A stretch of 64,000 bases of DNA from Candidatus Halobonum tyrrellensis G22 (GCF_000495475.1 NZ_ASGZ01000028.1:62001-126000); one strand, 5' to 3'; positions 1 through 8,120 are shown, counted from the stretch's first letter. The notes: generated by a model from the letters alone, not told the origin. Numbers and translations are program-made.

Positions 1-1017
1 GACGACGTCGCCCGCTCCCCACGTCGACGAGAGCCGCGCCTTCTCGTCGGGGAACGTCCCCTCGTTCGCGATGGTCGCGCCGACGCGCGCCCCCTTCGCG
101 ACGGTGATCACGTCGGGTTCGATCGCGTAGTGATCGGACGCCCACATCTCGCCGGTCCGACCGAGTCCCGCCTGTATCTCGTCGGCGATCAGGTTGATGT
201 CGTAGTCGGCACACACCGACGCCACCTCCTCCATGAACGCATCCGAGGGGAAGCGGTAGCCGCCCTCGCCCTGGACGGGTTCGATGATGATGTACGACAG
301 TTCCTCGGGGTCGACGTGGCCGTGTTCGGAGTCGAGCTTCCGTCTGAGCACCGACGTCTCGCCGCCGTCGACGAAGAAGCCGCACGAACACGACGCGGGG
401 TCACAGCCCGCGTCGTCGCAGAACGGCACGTCGTCGATCCCCGAAATCTCGGGGAACTCGCTCCGGTACACCGACTTCGAGCGGTTGAGCGAGAGCGCCC
501 CGAGCGTCCGCCCGTGGAACCCGCCGTCGAACGTCACCCCGTACTTCCCGCCGCCGGTGTCGTCGTAGCAGATCTTGATCGCGTTCTCCACCGCCTCCGC
601 GCCGGAGTTACAGAGGAAGACGGTGTCGAGTCCGTAGTGGTCGGTGAGGTCGGTCAGCCGGTACATCAGTTCGGTCGGCCCGGGGAACGTCGACTCGCCG
701 GGCGGCGACCCGTCGGAGACGTAGAAGTCCTGACCGGCGATCTTGAGCGGGTCGACCATGTCGAACTCCGCCAGCCGGTCCATCACCTTCGGGTTGTTGT
801 ACCCCAGCGGCGCCGCCGCGACGTGGGAGGTGAAGTCGAGCAGGACGTTGCCGTCGACGTCGGTCACGAACGGCCCCTCCGCGTCCTCGGTGATGTCCCA
901 GACGAAGTCGTAGACGTACGTGGAGGTGGCGGCGACGTCGCGGTGGTGTTGCGCCCACTCTCGCGCGCGTTCGCCCGGCATGAGCGACACGTCGGGCTCG
1001 GCGGTGTCCCGGTTCAT
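1..1017 (-). CDS. Class III (GABA/ornithine-type) aminotransferase, C-terminus cut by window edge
   Basis: This is a PLP-dependent class III transaminase. 339 codons are visible and the stop lies beyond base 1. Translation from the ATG at 1015-1017 begins MNRDTAEPDVSLMPG and carries family motifs in order: an early FTSHVAAAPLGYNNP segment, CNSGAEAVENAIK (phosphate-binding turn), FHGRT, IIEPVQGEGGY, the IADEIQ motif (Asp that contacts the PLP pyridine), and AKGARVGA, where the Lys should form the Schiff base. An unusual feature is a Cys-rich insert, CDDAGCDPASCSCG. The family includes 4-aminobutyrate, ornithine and diaminobutyrate transaminases, and the substrate cannot be decided here. Its upstream neighbour on the same strand is the DUF4010 gene, about 105 bp away. 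Confidence 0.9.
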   Translation of the reverse strand, partial: MNRDTAEPDVSLMPGERAREWAQHHRDVAATSTYVYDFVWDITEDAEGPFVTDVDGNVLLDFTSHVAAAPLGYNNPKVMDRLAEFDMVDPLKIAGQDFYVSDGSPPGESTFPGPTELMYRLTDLTDHYGLDTVFLCNSGAEAVENAIKICYDDTGGGKYGVTFDGGFHGRTLGALSLNRSKSVYRSEFPEISGIDDVPFCDDAGCDPASCSCGFFVDGGETSVLRRKLDSEHGHVDPEELSYIIIEPVQGEGGYRFPSDAFMEEVASVCADYDINLIADEIQAGLGRTGEMWASDHYAIEPDVITVAKGARVGATIANEGTFPDEKARLSSTWGAGDVV

Positions 1018-1122
1018 ATCAATCGGAGGGAACCCCCCCAAATAAACTCCGTGGTGAGACTCCACACGACCTGTCGGCCGGCTCACGTTCTCGCGGTCCG
1101 GTCGCGTCGTCTCCCGCCGCCG

Positions 1123-2415
1123 TCACAGCATCGTCGCCAGCCCGGTGAGTACGCCCGAGACGGCGAGCACGAGTACGCTCCACCCGGCGACCCGGCGGGC
1201 GAACGCGCTCGGTCCCGCCGCGGCCAGTACCGCCTTGACTATCACGCTCGACGCCGTCGCCAGGAGCACGACGACCACGGCCGCCGTCTCGTCGATGGTG
1301 CCGCCCCGGTAGAGCAGGACCGCCGAGGTGGTCGCGCCCGCCGACGACACCAGCCCCGAGAGCGCACCCGAGACGTACAGTCCCGCGGTGCCGAACGAGG
1401 CTTGCGCGAGCGTGCTCCCCGTGAGGATGAGCAGGAACACCGACCCGAACGCCAGCGCGTTCCGCAGCGAGAACGGCGACTCCAACTCCACGTCGACGTG
1501 TTCGCGCCAGTCGGCGCTCACCGCCGCCACCGCGAACCCGGCGAGTACGATGGTTCCCAGCGGCACCACCACCCCGAGGAGGGGGGCCGACGACCCGAGC
1601 GTAAAGGCGAGCGCGATGGCGAGGTTGCGCACCGCCATCGCGGCGTCCGCCAGCAGGATGGCGGCCACCGCGTACGACACCGCGTCCTCGCGCCGGGAGA
1701 CGTGGTCGAGCATCGTCCCGACCACCGCCGTCGAGGAGGCCAGCCCGCCGAAGAACCCCGTCACCGCGATGCCGCGGCCGCCGTAGCCGCGGACCAGCGC
1801 GTAGTTGACGATGCCGATGCCGGCGACGGTCACGACCATCAGCCACGCCACCCGCGGCTCGAACGGCACGCCGTACACCGTCCGCTCGCCCGCCGGGAGG
1901 ACCGGGTAGACGACGAACGCGAGGATGGCGAACTCCGTCGTCGACCGTATCTCCGCCCGCGAGAGGTTCCCCGCGAACGAGTGGAGTTCCCGCTTCAACA
2001 CCAGAAGCGCCGCCGAGACGAACGCGACGGTCACCCCTTCGAGGACGAACCCCGCGGCGACGAGCGCCCCCACCCCGTACGCCGCGAGCAGCGAGACGGA
2101 CGTGGTGAGCGACAGCGACGGCTCCTCCGCCTCGTCGCGCAGCCCCCGGACGGCGAGTAGCGCCCCCTGGACGACGACGAGTACGGCCCCGACGGCGAGT
2201 AACGCCTCCCCGAGGAACTCCCGTTCGGCGAGGTGGGTGAACACCGCGGCGACCAGGCTCGTCAGCGAGAACGTCCGGATGCCCGCCGACTTCCGCGACC
2301 ACTCGCGTTCGAGCCCCATGAACAGCCCCAAAAGCGCCGCGAGCACCAGCCGGACCACCGGCTCCGAGAGGGGGGCGTCGACGAGGGTGCTCTGGGCCGG
2401 CTGGAGCGGGACCAC
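1123..2415 (-). CDS. MgtC/SapB-DUF4010 family membrane protein
   Basis: The product is a 430-residue, almost entirely hydrophobic protein with about a dozen predicted membrane segments. The N-terminal part, LLGLFMGLEREWSRKSAGIRT, matches the MgtC/SapB signature (L-G-x-x-x-G-x-E-R followed by a glycine-rich region that reaches the TFSLTSL stretch). The rest resembles DUF4010. Members are membrane proteins of unclear role, and MgtC itself is linked to magnesium limitation. The start is GTG at 2413-2415. A TATA-like TTAAATAG on the minus strand (2442-2449) lies about 28-34 nt upstream, which supports a leaderless transcript from this codon. It is divergent from the AI-2E permease, with 116 bp between the starts. 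Confidence 0.85.
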   Translation of the reverse strand: MVPLQPAQSTLVDAPLSEPVVRLVLAALLGLFMGLEREWSRKSAGIRTFSLTSLVAAVFTHLAEREFLGEALLAVGAVLVVVQGALLAVRGLRDEAEEPSLSLTTSVSLLAAYGVGALVAAGFVLEGVTVAFVSAALLVLKRELHSFAGNLSRAEIRSTTEFAILAFVVYPVLPAGERTVYGVPFEPRVAWLMVVTVAGIGIVNYALVRGYGGRGIAVTGFFGGLASSTAVVGTMLDHVSRREDAVSYAVAAILLADAAMAVRNLAIALAFTLGSSAPLLGVVVPLGTIVLAGFAVAAVSADWREHVDVELESPFSLRNALAFGSVFLLILTGSTLAQASFGTAGLYVSGALSGLVSSAGATTSAVLLYRGGTIDETAAVVVVLLATASSVIVKAVLAAAGPSAFARRVAGWSVLVLAVSGVLTGLATML

Positions 2416-2531
2416 GGTCGAGATATTGCGTACTCAATAGGGCTATTTAACTATCGGGCTTGCGGGTCACGGTCCTGTCGGCGGGCGAGCGCCCACGGTA
2501 GGTTTTTGTCGGTGCCCGGTCCGTAGACGGT

Positions 2532-3713
2532 ATGTCCCTCCCTCGCGTGAACCGCTCGCGTGCGGCGTGGTGGGCGCTCGGGCTCGCACTCGCCGTCGCC
2601 GTCGTCTACGTCCTCTACTCGTTCGTCGGGACGTTCGTCTTCGGCTTCTTCATCTACTACGCCACCCGGCCCGTCTACCGGCGGATCCGGCGGCGGATCC
2701 CCCAGCCGAGCGTCGCCGCCGCCGTCGCCATCTTCGCGCTCGCGCTCCCGGCGTTGGTGTTGGTGGCGTACGCGCTGCTCATCGTCGCCGCGCAGGTCAC
2801 GGCGCTGACCGACAACGGCGTGTTCGACCCGACGCGGCTCCCGGGCGTCACGCCGGAACTGGTCGCCACCCTCTCGAACCCCGAGCGACTGCTCGCGGTC
2901 GACTGGAGCCGGTATCTCACCTCGGAGGTGCTCGACGGCGTCTCGAACTCGCTGTCGGGCGCGTTCGGCGCGGTGGCGTTCTTCGGCACGGCGCTGCTCC
3001 ACCTGTTCGTGATGCTCGCGCTCGCGTTCTACCTGCTCCGCGACGGCGCGCGGCTGAGCCGGTATCTCACCGCCCGGTTCGCCGACCACGACGGCGTGCT
3101 CGAGGCGTACGGTCTCGCCGTCGACAACGACTACCGCAACATCTTCTTCGGCAACATCCTCAACGCCATCGTCACCGGTACCATCGGGGTGATCAGCTAC
3201 TCGCTGCTCAACGTCGTCGCGCCGCCCGACTCGGCCATTCCCGCCGCCGCGCTGGTCGGCCTACTCGCGGGCGTGGCGAGCCTGATACCGATCGTCGGCA
3301 TGAAACTCGTCTACGTCCCCGTCGCGGCGTTCATGGCCGTCAGGACCGTGGTGATGGGTACGGGCGCGACGCTGTGGTTCGTCGCGCTGTTCGTCGTCGT
3401 CTCGTTTCTCGTCGTCGACACCATCCCCGACCTGGTGCTCCGGCCGTACGTCTCCGGTCGGTCGCTCCACGTCGGCGCGGTGATGTTGGCGTACACGCTG
3501 GGACCGCTGCTGTTCGGCTGGTACGGCATCTTCCTCATGCCGATGCTCCTGGTCCTCGTCGTCCACTTCGTGCGGGTCGTCCTCCCCGAACTCGTCGAGG
3601 GGACGCCGATCCGACCGTACGCGGTCGACCCCTCCCACTTCACCCACGAGGGACCGTTCCTCCCCGACCCGGGTCGGAACCCGGACCCGGACGGGGAGGC
3701 GAGCGAGGAGTGA
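2532..3713 (+). CDS. AI-2E family transporter (UPF0118 permease)
   Basis: This is a 393-aa integral membrane protein with about eight membrane helices. It has the typical layout of the AI-2E/TqsA/PerM family: two N-terminal helices with a basic PVYRRIRRRI loop, a long soluble segment (about residues 90-140), and a C-terminal bundle with GLLAGVASLIPIVG and PYVSGRSLHVG. In bacteria, members export autoinducer-2 or act as Na+/H+ or Na+(Li+)/H+ antiporters; the archaeal substrate is unknown. The acidic C-terminal tail is typical of halophiles. The ATG at 2532 has a T-rich TAGGTTTTTG element roughly 27 nt upstream. Confidence 0.88.
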   Translation: MSLPRVNRSRAAWWALGLALAVAVVYVLYSFVGTFVFGFFIYYATRPVYRRIRRRIPQPSVAAAVAIFALALPALVLVAYALLIVAAQVTALTDNGVFDPTRLPGVTPELVATLSNPERLLAVDWSRYLTSEVLDGVSNSLSGAFGAVAFFGTALLHLFVMLALAFYLLRDGARLSRYLTARFADHDGVLEAYGLAVDNDYRNIFFGNILNAIVTGTIGVISYSLLNVVAPPDSAIPAAALVGLLAGVASLIPIVGMKLVYVPVAAFMAVRTVVMGTGATLWFVALFVVVSFLVVDTIPDLVLRPYVSGRSLHVGAVMLAYTLGPLLFGWYGIFLMPMLLVLVVHFVRVVLPELVEGTPIRPYAVDPSHFTHEGPFLPDPGRNPDPDGEASEE

Positions 3714-3770
3714 ACCGGCGGGGGTGGCCGTCCGGACCCGGTTCCTCCGATTCGGCGCCGACGCGGCCCG

Positions 3771-4061
3771 TCAGTCGGCGTCGGTTTCCACGTCGACGTA
3801 GCCGTCCTCCCACTCGCGGCGCGCGTCGATCTCGCGGCGACCGCGGCGGGTCAGGGTGTAGTAGTTGGTCCGCCGGTCGCGCTGGCCCTTCTCCACCAGC
3901 CCCTTGTCGACCAACGTGTCGAGGTTGGGGTACAGCCGACCGTGGTGGATCTCCTTCTCGTAGTAGTTCTCCAGTTCGTCCTTGATGGCGAGTCCGTGTG
4001 GCTCCTCTTGCCCACCGATGACGTAGAGGAGGTCGCGTTGGAACCCGGTTAGGTCGTACAT
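3771..4061 (-). CDS. PadR family transcriptional regulator
   Basis: The product is 96 residues and is a single winged-helix domain. It begins MYDLTGFQRDLLYVIGGQ and contains the PadR hallmarks HGLAIKDELE, HHGRLYPNLDTLVDKGLVEK (recognition helix region) and TNYYTLTRRGRREI (wing). Such proteins usually repress their own gene or a neighbour. Two AT-rich stretches lie upstream on the minus strand, at 4082-4087 and 4096-4103; either could be the TATA box. It is divergent from the amphi-Trp gene and convergent with the AI-2E transporter, so the regulated target is not clear from position alone. Confidence 0.9.
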   Translation of the reverse strand: MYDLTGFQRDLLYVIGGQEEPHGLAIKDELENYYEKEIHHGRLYPNLDTLVDKGLVEKGQRDRRTNYYTLTRRGRREIDARREWEDGYVDVETDAD

Positions 4062-4170
4062 CGGTAATGTCCGAGGTGTAGTTATTGTCGGATCGAAATA
4101 AAGATGTCGTCCTCGGCGCGAACGACCGTGGATTCGGGGGGCACGGCCTGCGTTCGCCCGACGGGCGAGA

Positions 4171-4204
4171 TATAACCCGTTTGGGAGGTACCGCCGAACG
4201 GTAC
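4171..4204 (+). promoter_or_regulatory. TATA element followed by a 6-bp inverted repeat upstream of the amphi-Trp gene
   Basis: TATAAC at 4171-4176 is a good archaeal TATA element for the plus strand. Transcription would start near 4200, giving a leader of about 68 nt before the ATG at 4268. A perfect inverted repeat, GTACCG (4188-4193) and CGGTAC (4199-4204) with a 5-nt spacer, sits between the TATA element and the inferred start site. That is where a repressor could block initiation. The regulatory role is inferred, but the PadR gene is a plausible nearby source of a regulator. Confidence 0.4.
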
Positions 4205-4267
4205 TGTTGGTCGGACGACACTGGCGGGTCAGTCGAACGTACGCTCCGCGGACGCGTACGGGGACGT

Positions 4268-4549
4268 ATGCCGGAGGAAATCCCGTTCTCGACGGAGTCG
4301 AACCGCTCGCGCGCCGACGTCGCGGCGCTGGTGGGCGACGTGGCCAACAGTCTCGACGACGACGGCGAACTCACCCTCGCCGGGGGCGGGGACTCCCCGA
4401 CGCTCGCGGTGCCCCCGGCGGCCGAGTTCGAGGTCACGGCGGAACGGGAAACCGGCGACGGCGCACCCGAACTCGGCGTGGAGTTCGAACTCGAGTGGGA
4501 CGAGGCTACGGACGGAGCCGGCGGCTCCGACGAGGTACGGGTCGAGTGA
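4268..4549 (+). CDS. Amphi-Trp domain protein
   Basis: The product is 93 residues, starting MPEEIPFSTESNRSRADVAA and ending in an acidic tail. The layout matches the small amphi-Trp family common in haloarchaea: a short beta strand, the SRADVAALVGDVANSL helix, a GELTLAGGGDSPTLAVPP strand-loop region, then EFEVTAERE and LGVEFELEWDE strands. The conserved Trp sits in the last strand (LEWDE). No biochemical role is established. The ATG at 4268 was chosen because the domain begins there; the frame is open further upstream but that sequence is not family-like. Confidence 0.8.
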   Translation: MPEEIPFSTESNRSRADVAALVGDVANSLDDDGELTLAGGGDSPTLAVPPAAEFEVTAERETGDGAPELGVEFELEWDEATDGAGGSDEVRVE

Positions 4550-4581
4550 GAAACGACCGTCGCGTCGCTCGCGAATCGTGA

Positions 4582-4670
4582 GACAAAGGGGCGCGCCGCG
4601 AAAACCGCGGCGCGTGCCGCCCTTGAATTGGTCCCCGCTGACGCTTCGGCCCTCCAGACGAAGCGTCACC
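4582..4670 (-). ncRNA. Candidate structured noncoding RNA, two 9-bp hairpins
   Basis: Read on the minus strand, an archaeal TATA element ATCTTTAAGT lies at 4691-4700. Transcription would then start close to 4670. The next 90 nt contain two perfect 9-bp stems. Stem 1 is GACGCTTCG/CGAAGCGTC (plus positions 4640-4648 with 4659-4667, 10-nt loop). Stem 2 is CGCGCCGCG/CGCGGCGCG (4592-4600 with 4606-4614, 5-nt loop). Stem 2 is followed by CCCCTTTG, compatible with a transcript end. A GTG at 4667-4669 opens a frame, but after about 35 codons that frame is only the antisense of the amphi-Trp gene, so an RNA product seems likelier than a protein. No known RNA family was recognised. Confidence 0.4.
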
Positions 4671-4734
4671 AGTATCTATCGGTGAGAACGACTTAAAGAT
4701 ACCGGCACGGTCGCGGCCGCGTGTTGCCCCTCGC

Positions 4735-4881
4735 TCACATGTGTTCCTCCTCCAGCACCCACCCGAGCGCGCGCTTGTAGTGGGTGAACAGTTCCCTCAC
4801 TCCCTCGTGACGCATCTCCTCGGAGTCGAGTTGGTCGGCCAGGAACTCGTACTGCTCGCGGACCTCTGTCTCGTCGCGCAC
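4735..4881 (-). CDS. Small conserved haloarchaeal-type protein, 48 aa
   Basis: A short minus-strand frame runs from GTG (4879-4881) to TGA (4735-4737). The product begins VRDETEVREQYEFLADQLDS and continues through an HEGVRELFTHYKRALGWVL helix to a Glu-rich end. It is predicted to be all helical and strongly acidic, with no cysteines and no signal. Similar tiny proteins occur in haloarchaea, but no function is known to me. No other in-frame ATG, GTG or TTG was found upstream before the end of the plausible coding region. A TTCAAG-like element lies about 25 nt upstream. It is downstream of coxB on the same strand, 84 bp away. Confidence 0.6.
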   Translation of the reverse strand: MRDETEVREQYEFLADQLDSEEMRHEGVRELFTHYKRALGWVLEEEHM

Positions 4882-4965
4882 GCCGGTCGCTACGTTCGGG
4901 GAGAACTTGAATCTCGGACGGCGGGGGAAAGGGGAACTCGGAACGTGAACGCGGGTCGCCGGCAG

Positions 4966-5817
4966 TCAGGCGCCGACCACGGACCCGCTGGGGGTCGACG
5001 TGGCGTTCGCGCTCGTGGCGTTAGTGGACGCCGACTCCGAGGAGGCGGCCGCCGCCTCGCTCATCAGCCGGTCGTAGGTGTCCTGTTCGACCACGACCAC
5101 GTTGAAGTACATCTGCGAGTGGCCGCTCCCGCAGTACTCCGCGCAGTACCCCTGGTAGACGCCCACCTCGAGCGGTCGCGTCTTGATCGTGTTGTTCTGG
5201 TTGGGCATCGAGTCCTGCTTCAGTCCCAACTCGGGCACGTGGAACGCGTGGATCACGTCCTCGGAGGTGGTGGTGATGTAGACGTCTTGGCCGCGCGGTA
5301 ACACGAGTGTTGGCCCACTCACGTCCTCGGTCTCCGAGGTGGGGAGTTCGTCGACGGTCGAGAGGTTGAGGTCGCTCGCCGTCAGCCCGGTGACGCCCTC
5401 GTTGGTGTAGTTCATCCGCCAGTTCCACTGGTAGGCGGTCGCCGTCACCTCGACGTCGCCCTGACCGGGGTCGGGCTGTGCCATCGCGCTGGTGTACGTC
5501 ACGTTCGGGTTCGCCAGCGCGCCGTAGGAGGCGACGCCGACGAACACGAGGATGATGGCGGTCGCGATCGTCCACGTGATCTCCAGCCGGCGGTTCTCGC
5601 GGGTCGGCTTCGCCTCGTCGGAGTCTTTGAACTTCAGGACGGTGTAGATGAGGATGACCTCGACGAGGATCGTGATCGGGACCGCGATGTAGAGGAGCTT
5701 CCCGTTCAGCCCGTTGATCAGCCCCGCGGTCGTGGAGGGCTGTGCGGCCGCCGTACCGACGAACGCCGTCAGCCCCACCACCGCCGCGAAGAAGGTTCCG
5801 AGGCGCTTTGCCGTCAT
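4966..5817 (-). CDS. coxB: Cytochrome c oxidase subunit II (CuA subunit)
   Basis: The protein is 283 aa and carries the binuclear CuA centre of a heme-copper oxidase. It has an N-terminal signal-like segment ending near TAAAQPS, two transmembrane helices (about 40-62 and 82-102) and an extracytoplasmic cupredoxin domain. The CuA ligands are visible: HAFHVPELG (His), then C225-x3-C229-x3-H233-x2-M236 in GYCAEYCGSGHSQM. The tail has NAT sequons. The ATG at 5815-5817 is supported by TATTTA about 28 nt upstream; the frame stays open above this but that part is promoter. Catalytic subunit I is not encoded nearby, so it must lie elsewhere. It is divergent from the heme O synthase fusion gene. Confidence 0.95.
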   Translation of the reverse strand: MTAKRLGTFFAAVVGLTAFVGTAAAQPSTTAGLINGLNGKLLYIAVPITILVEVILIYTVLKFKDSDEAKPTRENRRLEITWTIATAIILVFVGVASYGALANPNVTYTSAMAQPDPGQGDVEVTATAYQWNWRMNYTNEGVTGLTASDLNLSTVDELPTSETEDVSGPTLVLPRGQDVYITTTSEDVIHAFHVPELGLKQDSMPNQNNTIKTRPLEVGVYQGYCAEYCGSGHSQMYFNVVVVEQDTYDRLMSEAAAASSESASTNATSANATSTPSGSVVGA

Positions 5818-5841
5818 GTATCCGCGGTTGGCACAGCCGAC

Positions 5842-5849
5842 GTAAATAC
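5842..5849 (-). promoter_or_regulatory. TATA box of coxB
   Basis: On the minus strand, GTATTTACG lies 25-32 nt upstream of the coxB ATG. This is the spacing expected for a leaderless or nearly leaderless haloarchaeal transcript, and it decides the start at 5817 over longer versions of the frame. Confidence 0.6.
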
Positions 5850-5934
5850 CTACTGTTGTGCCCCCGATCGGTCGACCGCCGTGCGGTTTTCCGGGTGGGA
5901 AGCGTCGGGTTGATATGCGCCCGTCGGGTAGTGG

Positions 5935-7404
5935 GTGACAGTGCACTCGAACCGGTTCCCCGCGCTGCTGGCGGCCACCGCGATGGGGGTGTACCTCCTA
6001 CTCGTGGTCGGCGCGACCACGGCGGTCACGGACGCCGCGGCCGCCTGCGCGGCCTGGCCGGCCTGCGGGGGCGGGTTCGCGCTCCCGTCGTCGCCCGCGG
6101 GCTGGGTCGCGCTCGGCCACCGGACGGTCGCGCTCGTCGTGGGTCTGCTGGTCGTCGCCACCGCCGTCGCGGCGGTCCGGCAGCGGCCCCCGACGCGCGT
6201 CTGGACCGCGCTCGCGCTCGCCGTCCTGCTCTACCCCGTCCAGTCGGTCCTGGGCGCGTACGTCGCCGTCGCCGGCGCCGGCGCGACCGTCACCGTCGCG
6301 GGTGTGGCCCTCACCGCCTCGGCGCTCCACCTGGTCGGCGGGCTGTGTCTGTTCGCCGGCCTGGTGGCCGCGCTCGGCTGGGAACTCGAGGCGGAGACCG
6401 GCGACCCCGACGAGTCGCCGTCCGCGGCTCCCCTCTCGGAGACGGAGTCGGCTCCGGAGCCGACGGCGGTCGACGCGGGGGCGTCGCCGTCGGTTCCGGC
6501 GTGGCGCGACGCGCCGCTCGCGCGCGCCCGCCTGACCGCGACGGCGTACTTCCGGCTGACGAAGCCGCGGCTGATGTGGCTCCTCTGTCTCGTCGCCAGC
6601 GCCGCGATGGCGCTCGCGGGCGCGAACGCCGCCGGAGCGGGGTCGGAGCTCACGCCCGAAGTCGTCGCCGCGACGCTTGCCGGTGGCGCACTCGCCATCG
6701 GCGCGTCGGGCACGTTCAACCACGTCCTCGAACGCGACGTCGACCGGCGGATGCAGCGGACCAGCGACCGCCCGCTCGCGGTCGATCTGGTGTCGGTGCG
6801 CAACGCCGTCGCGTTCGGGCTCTCGCTCACGGTCGCCTCGCTCGCGCTGTTCGCGTGGGTCAACCTGCTGTCGGCGGTGCTGGGGCTGGTCGCCATCCTG
6901 TTCTACTCGGTCGTGTACACGCTCGTGCTCAAACCGAACACGGTCCAGAACACGGTCGTCGGCGGCGCGGCGGGCGCGCTCCCGGCGCTCATCGGCTGGG
7001 CCGCCGTCACCGGGACGGTCGGGCTGGGCGGCGTCGCGCTCGCGACGCTCATCTTCCTGTGGACGCCCGCGCACTTCTACAACCTCGCGCTCGCGTACAA
7101 GGACGACTACGAGCGCGGCGGCTTCCCGATGATGCCCGTCGTCCGCGGCGAGACCGTCACTCGCCGGCACATCGTCTGGTACTTCGGCGCGACGCTCGCC
7201 GTCGGCGCCGCGATGGTCGGGCTGGGCGCACTGGACTGGCTGTACGCGCTCGCGGGCGCCGGCGTCGGCGCGGTGTTCCTCTGGACCATCGTCCGCCTCC
7301 ACTACGAACGGGACGAACCCGCCGCCTTCCGCGCGTTCCACGCCTCGAACGCCTACCTCGGCGCGGTCCTCCTCGCCGTGGTGGTGGACGCGCTCGTCGT
7401 CTGA
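5935..7404 (+). CDS. ctaB: Fusion of a heme A synthase-like domain and protoheme IX farnesyltransferase (heme O synthase)
   Basis: The protein is 489 aa in two parts. Residues 1 to about 155 hold four membrane helices resembling half of a CtaA/COX15 heme A synthase, including CAAWPACGGGF, GHRTVALVVG and the histidine-bearing ALHLVGG helix. A Ser/Pro/acidic linker (about 155-190) follows. The rest is the UbiA-type CtaB domain, with FRLTKPRLMWL, NHVLERDVDRRM (first Asp-rich motif), RTSDRPL and YKDDYERGG (second Asp-rich motif). CtaB adds a farnesyl group to heme b to make heme O for heme-copper oxidases. The start is GTG at 5935 or 5941. Its partner coxB is divergent, and a membrane protein follows after 17 bp. 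Confidence 0.92.
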   Translation: MTVHSNRFPALLAATAMGVYLLLVVGATTAVTDAAAACAAWPACGGGFALPSSPAGWVALGHRTVALVVGLLVVATAVAAVRQRPPTRVWTALALAVLLYPVQSVLGAYVAVAGAGATVTVAGVALTASALHLVGGLCLFAGLVAALGWELEAETGDPDESPSAAPLSETESAPEPTAVDAGASPSVPAWRDAPLARARLTATAYFRLTKPRLMWLLCLVASAAMALAGANAAGAGSELTPEVVAATLAGGALAIGASGTFNHVLERDVDRRMQRTSDRPLAVDLVSVRNAVAFGLSLTVASLALFAWVNLLSAVLGLVAILFYSVVYTLVLKPNTVQNTVVGGAAGALPALIGWAAVTGTVGLGGVALATLIFLWTPAHFYNLALAYKDDYERGGFPMMPVVRGETVTRRHIVWYFGATLAVGAAMVGLGALDWLYALAGAGVGAVFLWTIVRLHYERDEPAAFRAFHASNAYLGAVLLAVVVDALVV

Positions 7405-7421
7405 GCCCACGCGTACGACCA

Positions 7422-8120
7422 ATGAGCACCGCCTCCCTCACCGTCGCCGGCCGCGACCTCACCCTCTCGCGGCGCGACCTGCTGGTCGCCACGCTCGCGT
7501 TCAACCTCGAACTCGCGGCGGTGGTCGCCTACTTCGGGCTCACGAACGCGACGATGACCTCGCCGCTGTTCACGCTGTACGGACTCGTCTGGGTCGACGT
7601 CGCGCTGTTCGTGTTCGCGCGGTACGACCCGCCGTCGGTCGACGCCGCGACTCGCCGTCGCGCCGCGGCGGCGGCGGTCGGCTACGCCGTACTCCTGGCG
7701 TACTTCGGCGGTCTCGTCGGCGCGGCGGCGCCCACGACGCCGTCGGGGCTGGGCGTCGCGCTCCTCCCGCCCGGGTGGGGACCCGCGGTGACGTACGGCG
7801 GGAGCGCCCTCGCGTTCGTACTCATGCCCGCGAAGGTGCTCGGCTACGCCGCGCTGGCGTACCTGCTGTACGGCGCGCTCGTGGCGGCGTCGGGCGCGGG
7901 CGTCGCGGGCGTACTCGGGCTGTTCTCGTGTGTCTCGTGTTCGTTCCCCATCGTCGCGGGGGCGGCCGCCTCGCTGCTCGGCGGCGGGTCGACGCTCGCG
8001 GCGGCCGCCGCGGGGATCGGCTACGGTCCCTCGACGGCCGTCTTCCTCCTCACCGTCGGACTGCTGTGGTGGCGCCCCGGGTTCGATGCGCTCTCGCGGC
8101 TCCGCGAGTCGGCGAACTGA
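7422..8120 (+). CDS. Haloarchaeal integral membrane protein linked to oxidase genes
   Basis: The product is 232 residues with about six membrane helices and short loops. It follows ctaB by 17 bp and probably shares its transcript. A conspicuous element is FSCVSCSFPIVAGAAASLLGG near residue 165, a Cys-x2-Cys pair inside a membrane helix followed by a Pro and Gly-rich stretch. The pattern suggests metal binding or redox activity at the membrane, which would suit an oxidase assembly factor, but this is inference. I did not recognise a characterised family. The start ATG at 7422 follows the ctaB stop closely and no better start is visible. Confidence 0.8.
   Translation: MSTASLTVAGRDLTLSRRDLLVATLAFNLELAAVVAYFGLTNATMTSPLFTLYGLVWVDVALFVFARYDPPSVDAATRRRAAAAAVGYAVLLAYFGGLVGAAAPTTPSGLGVALLPPGWGPAVTYGGSALAFVLMPAKVLGYAALAYLLYGALVAASGAGVAGVLGLFSCVSCSFPIVAGAAASLLGGGSTLAAAAAGIGYGPSTAVFLLTVGLLWWRPGFDALSRLRESAN

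Noticed and set aside
4229-4669. 146-aa minus-strand protein starting at the GTG after the ncRNA promoter
   Set aside because: Only the first 35 or so codons are outside the amphi-Trp gene; the remainder is its antisense. The two hairpins explain the sequence better.
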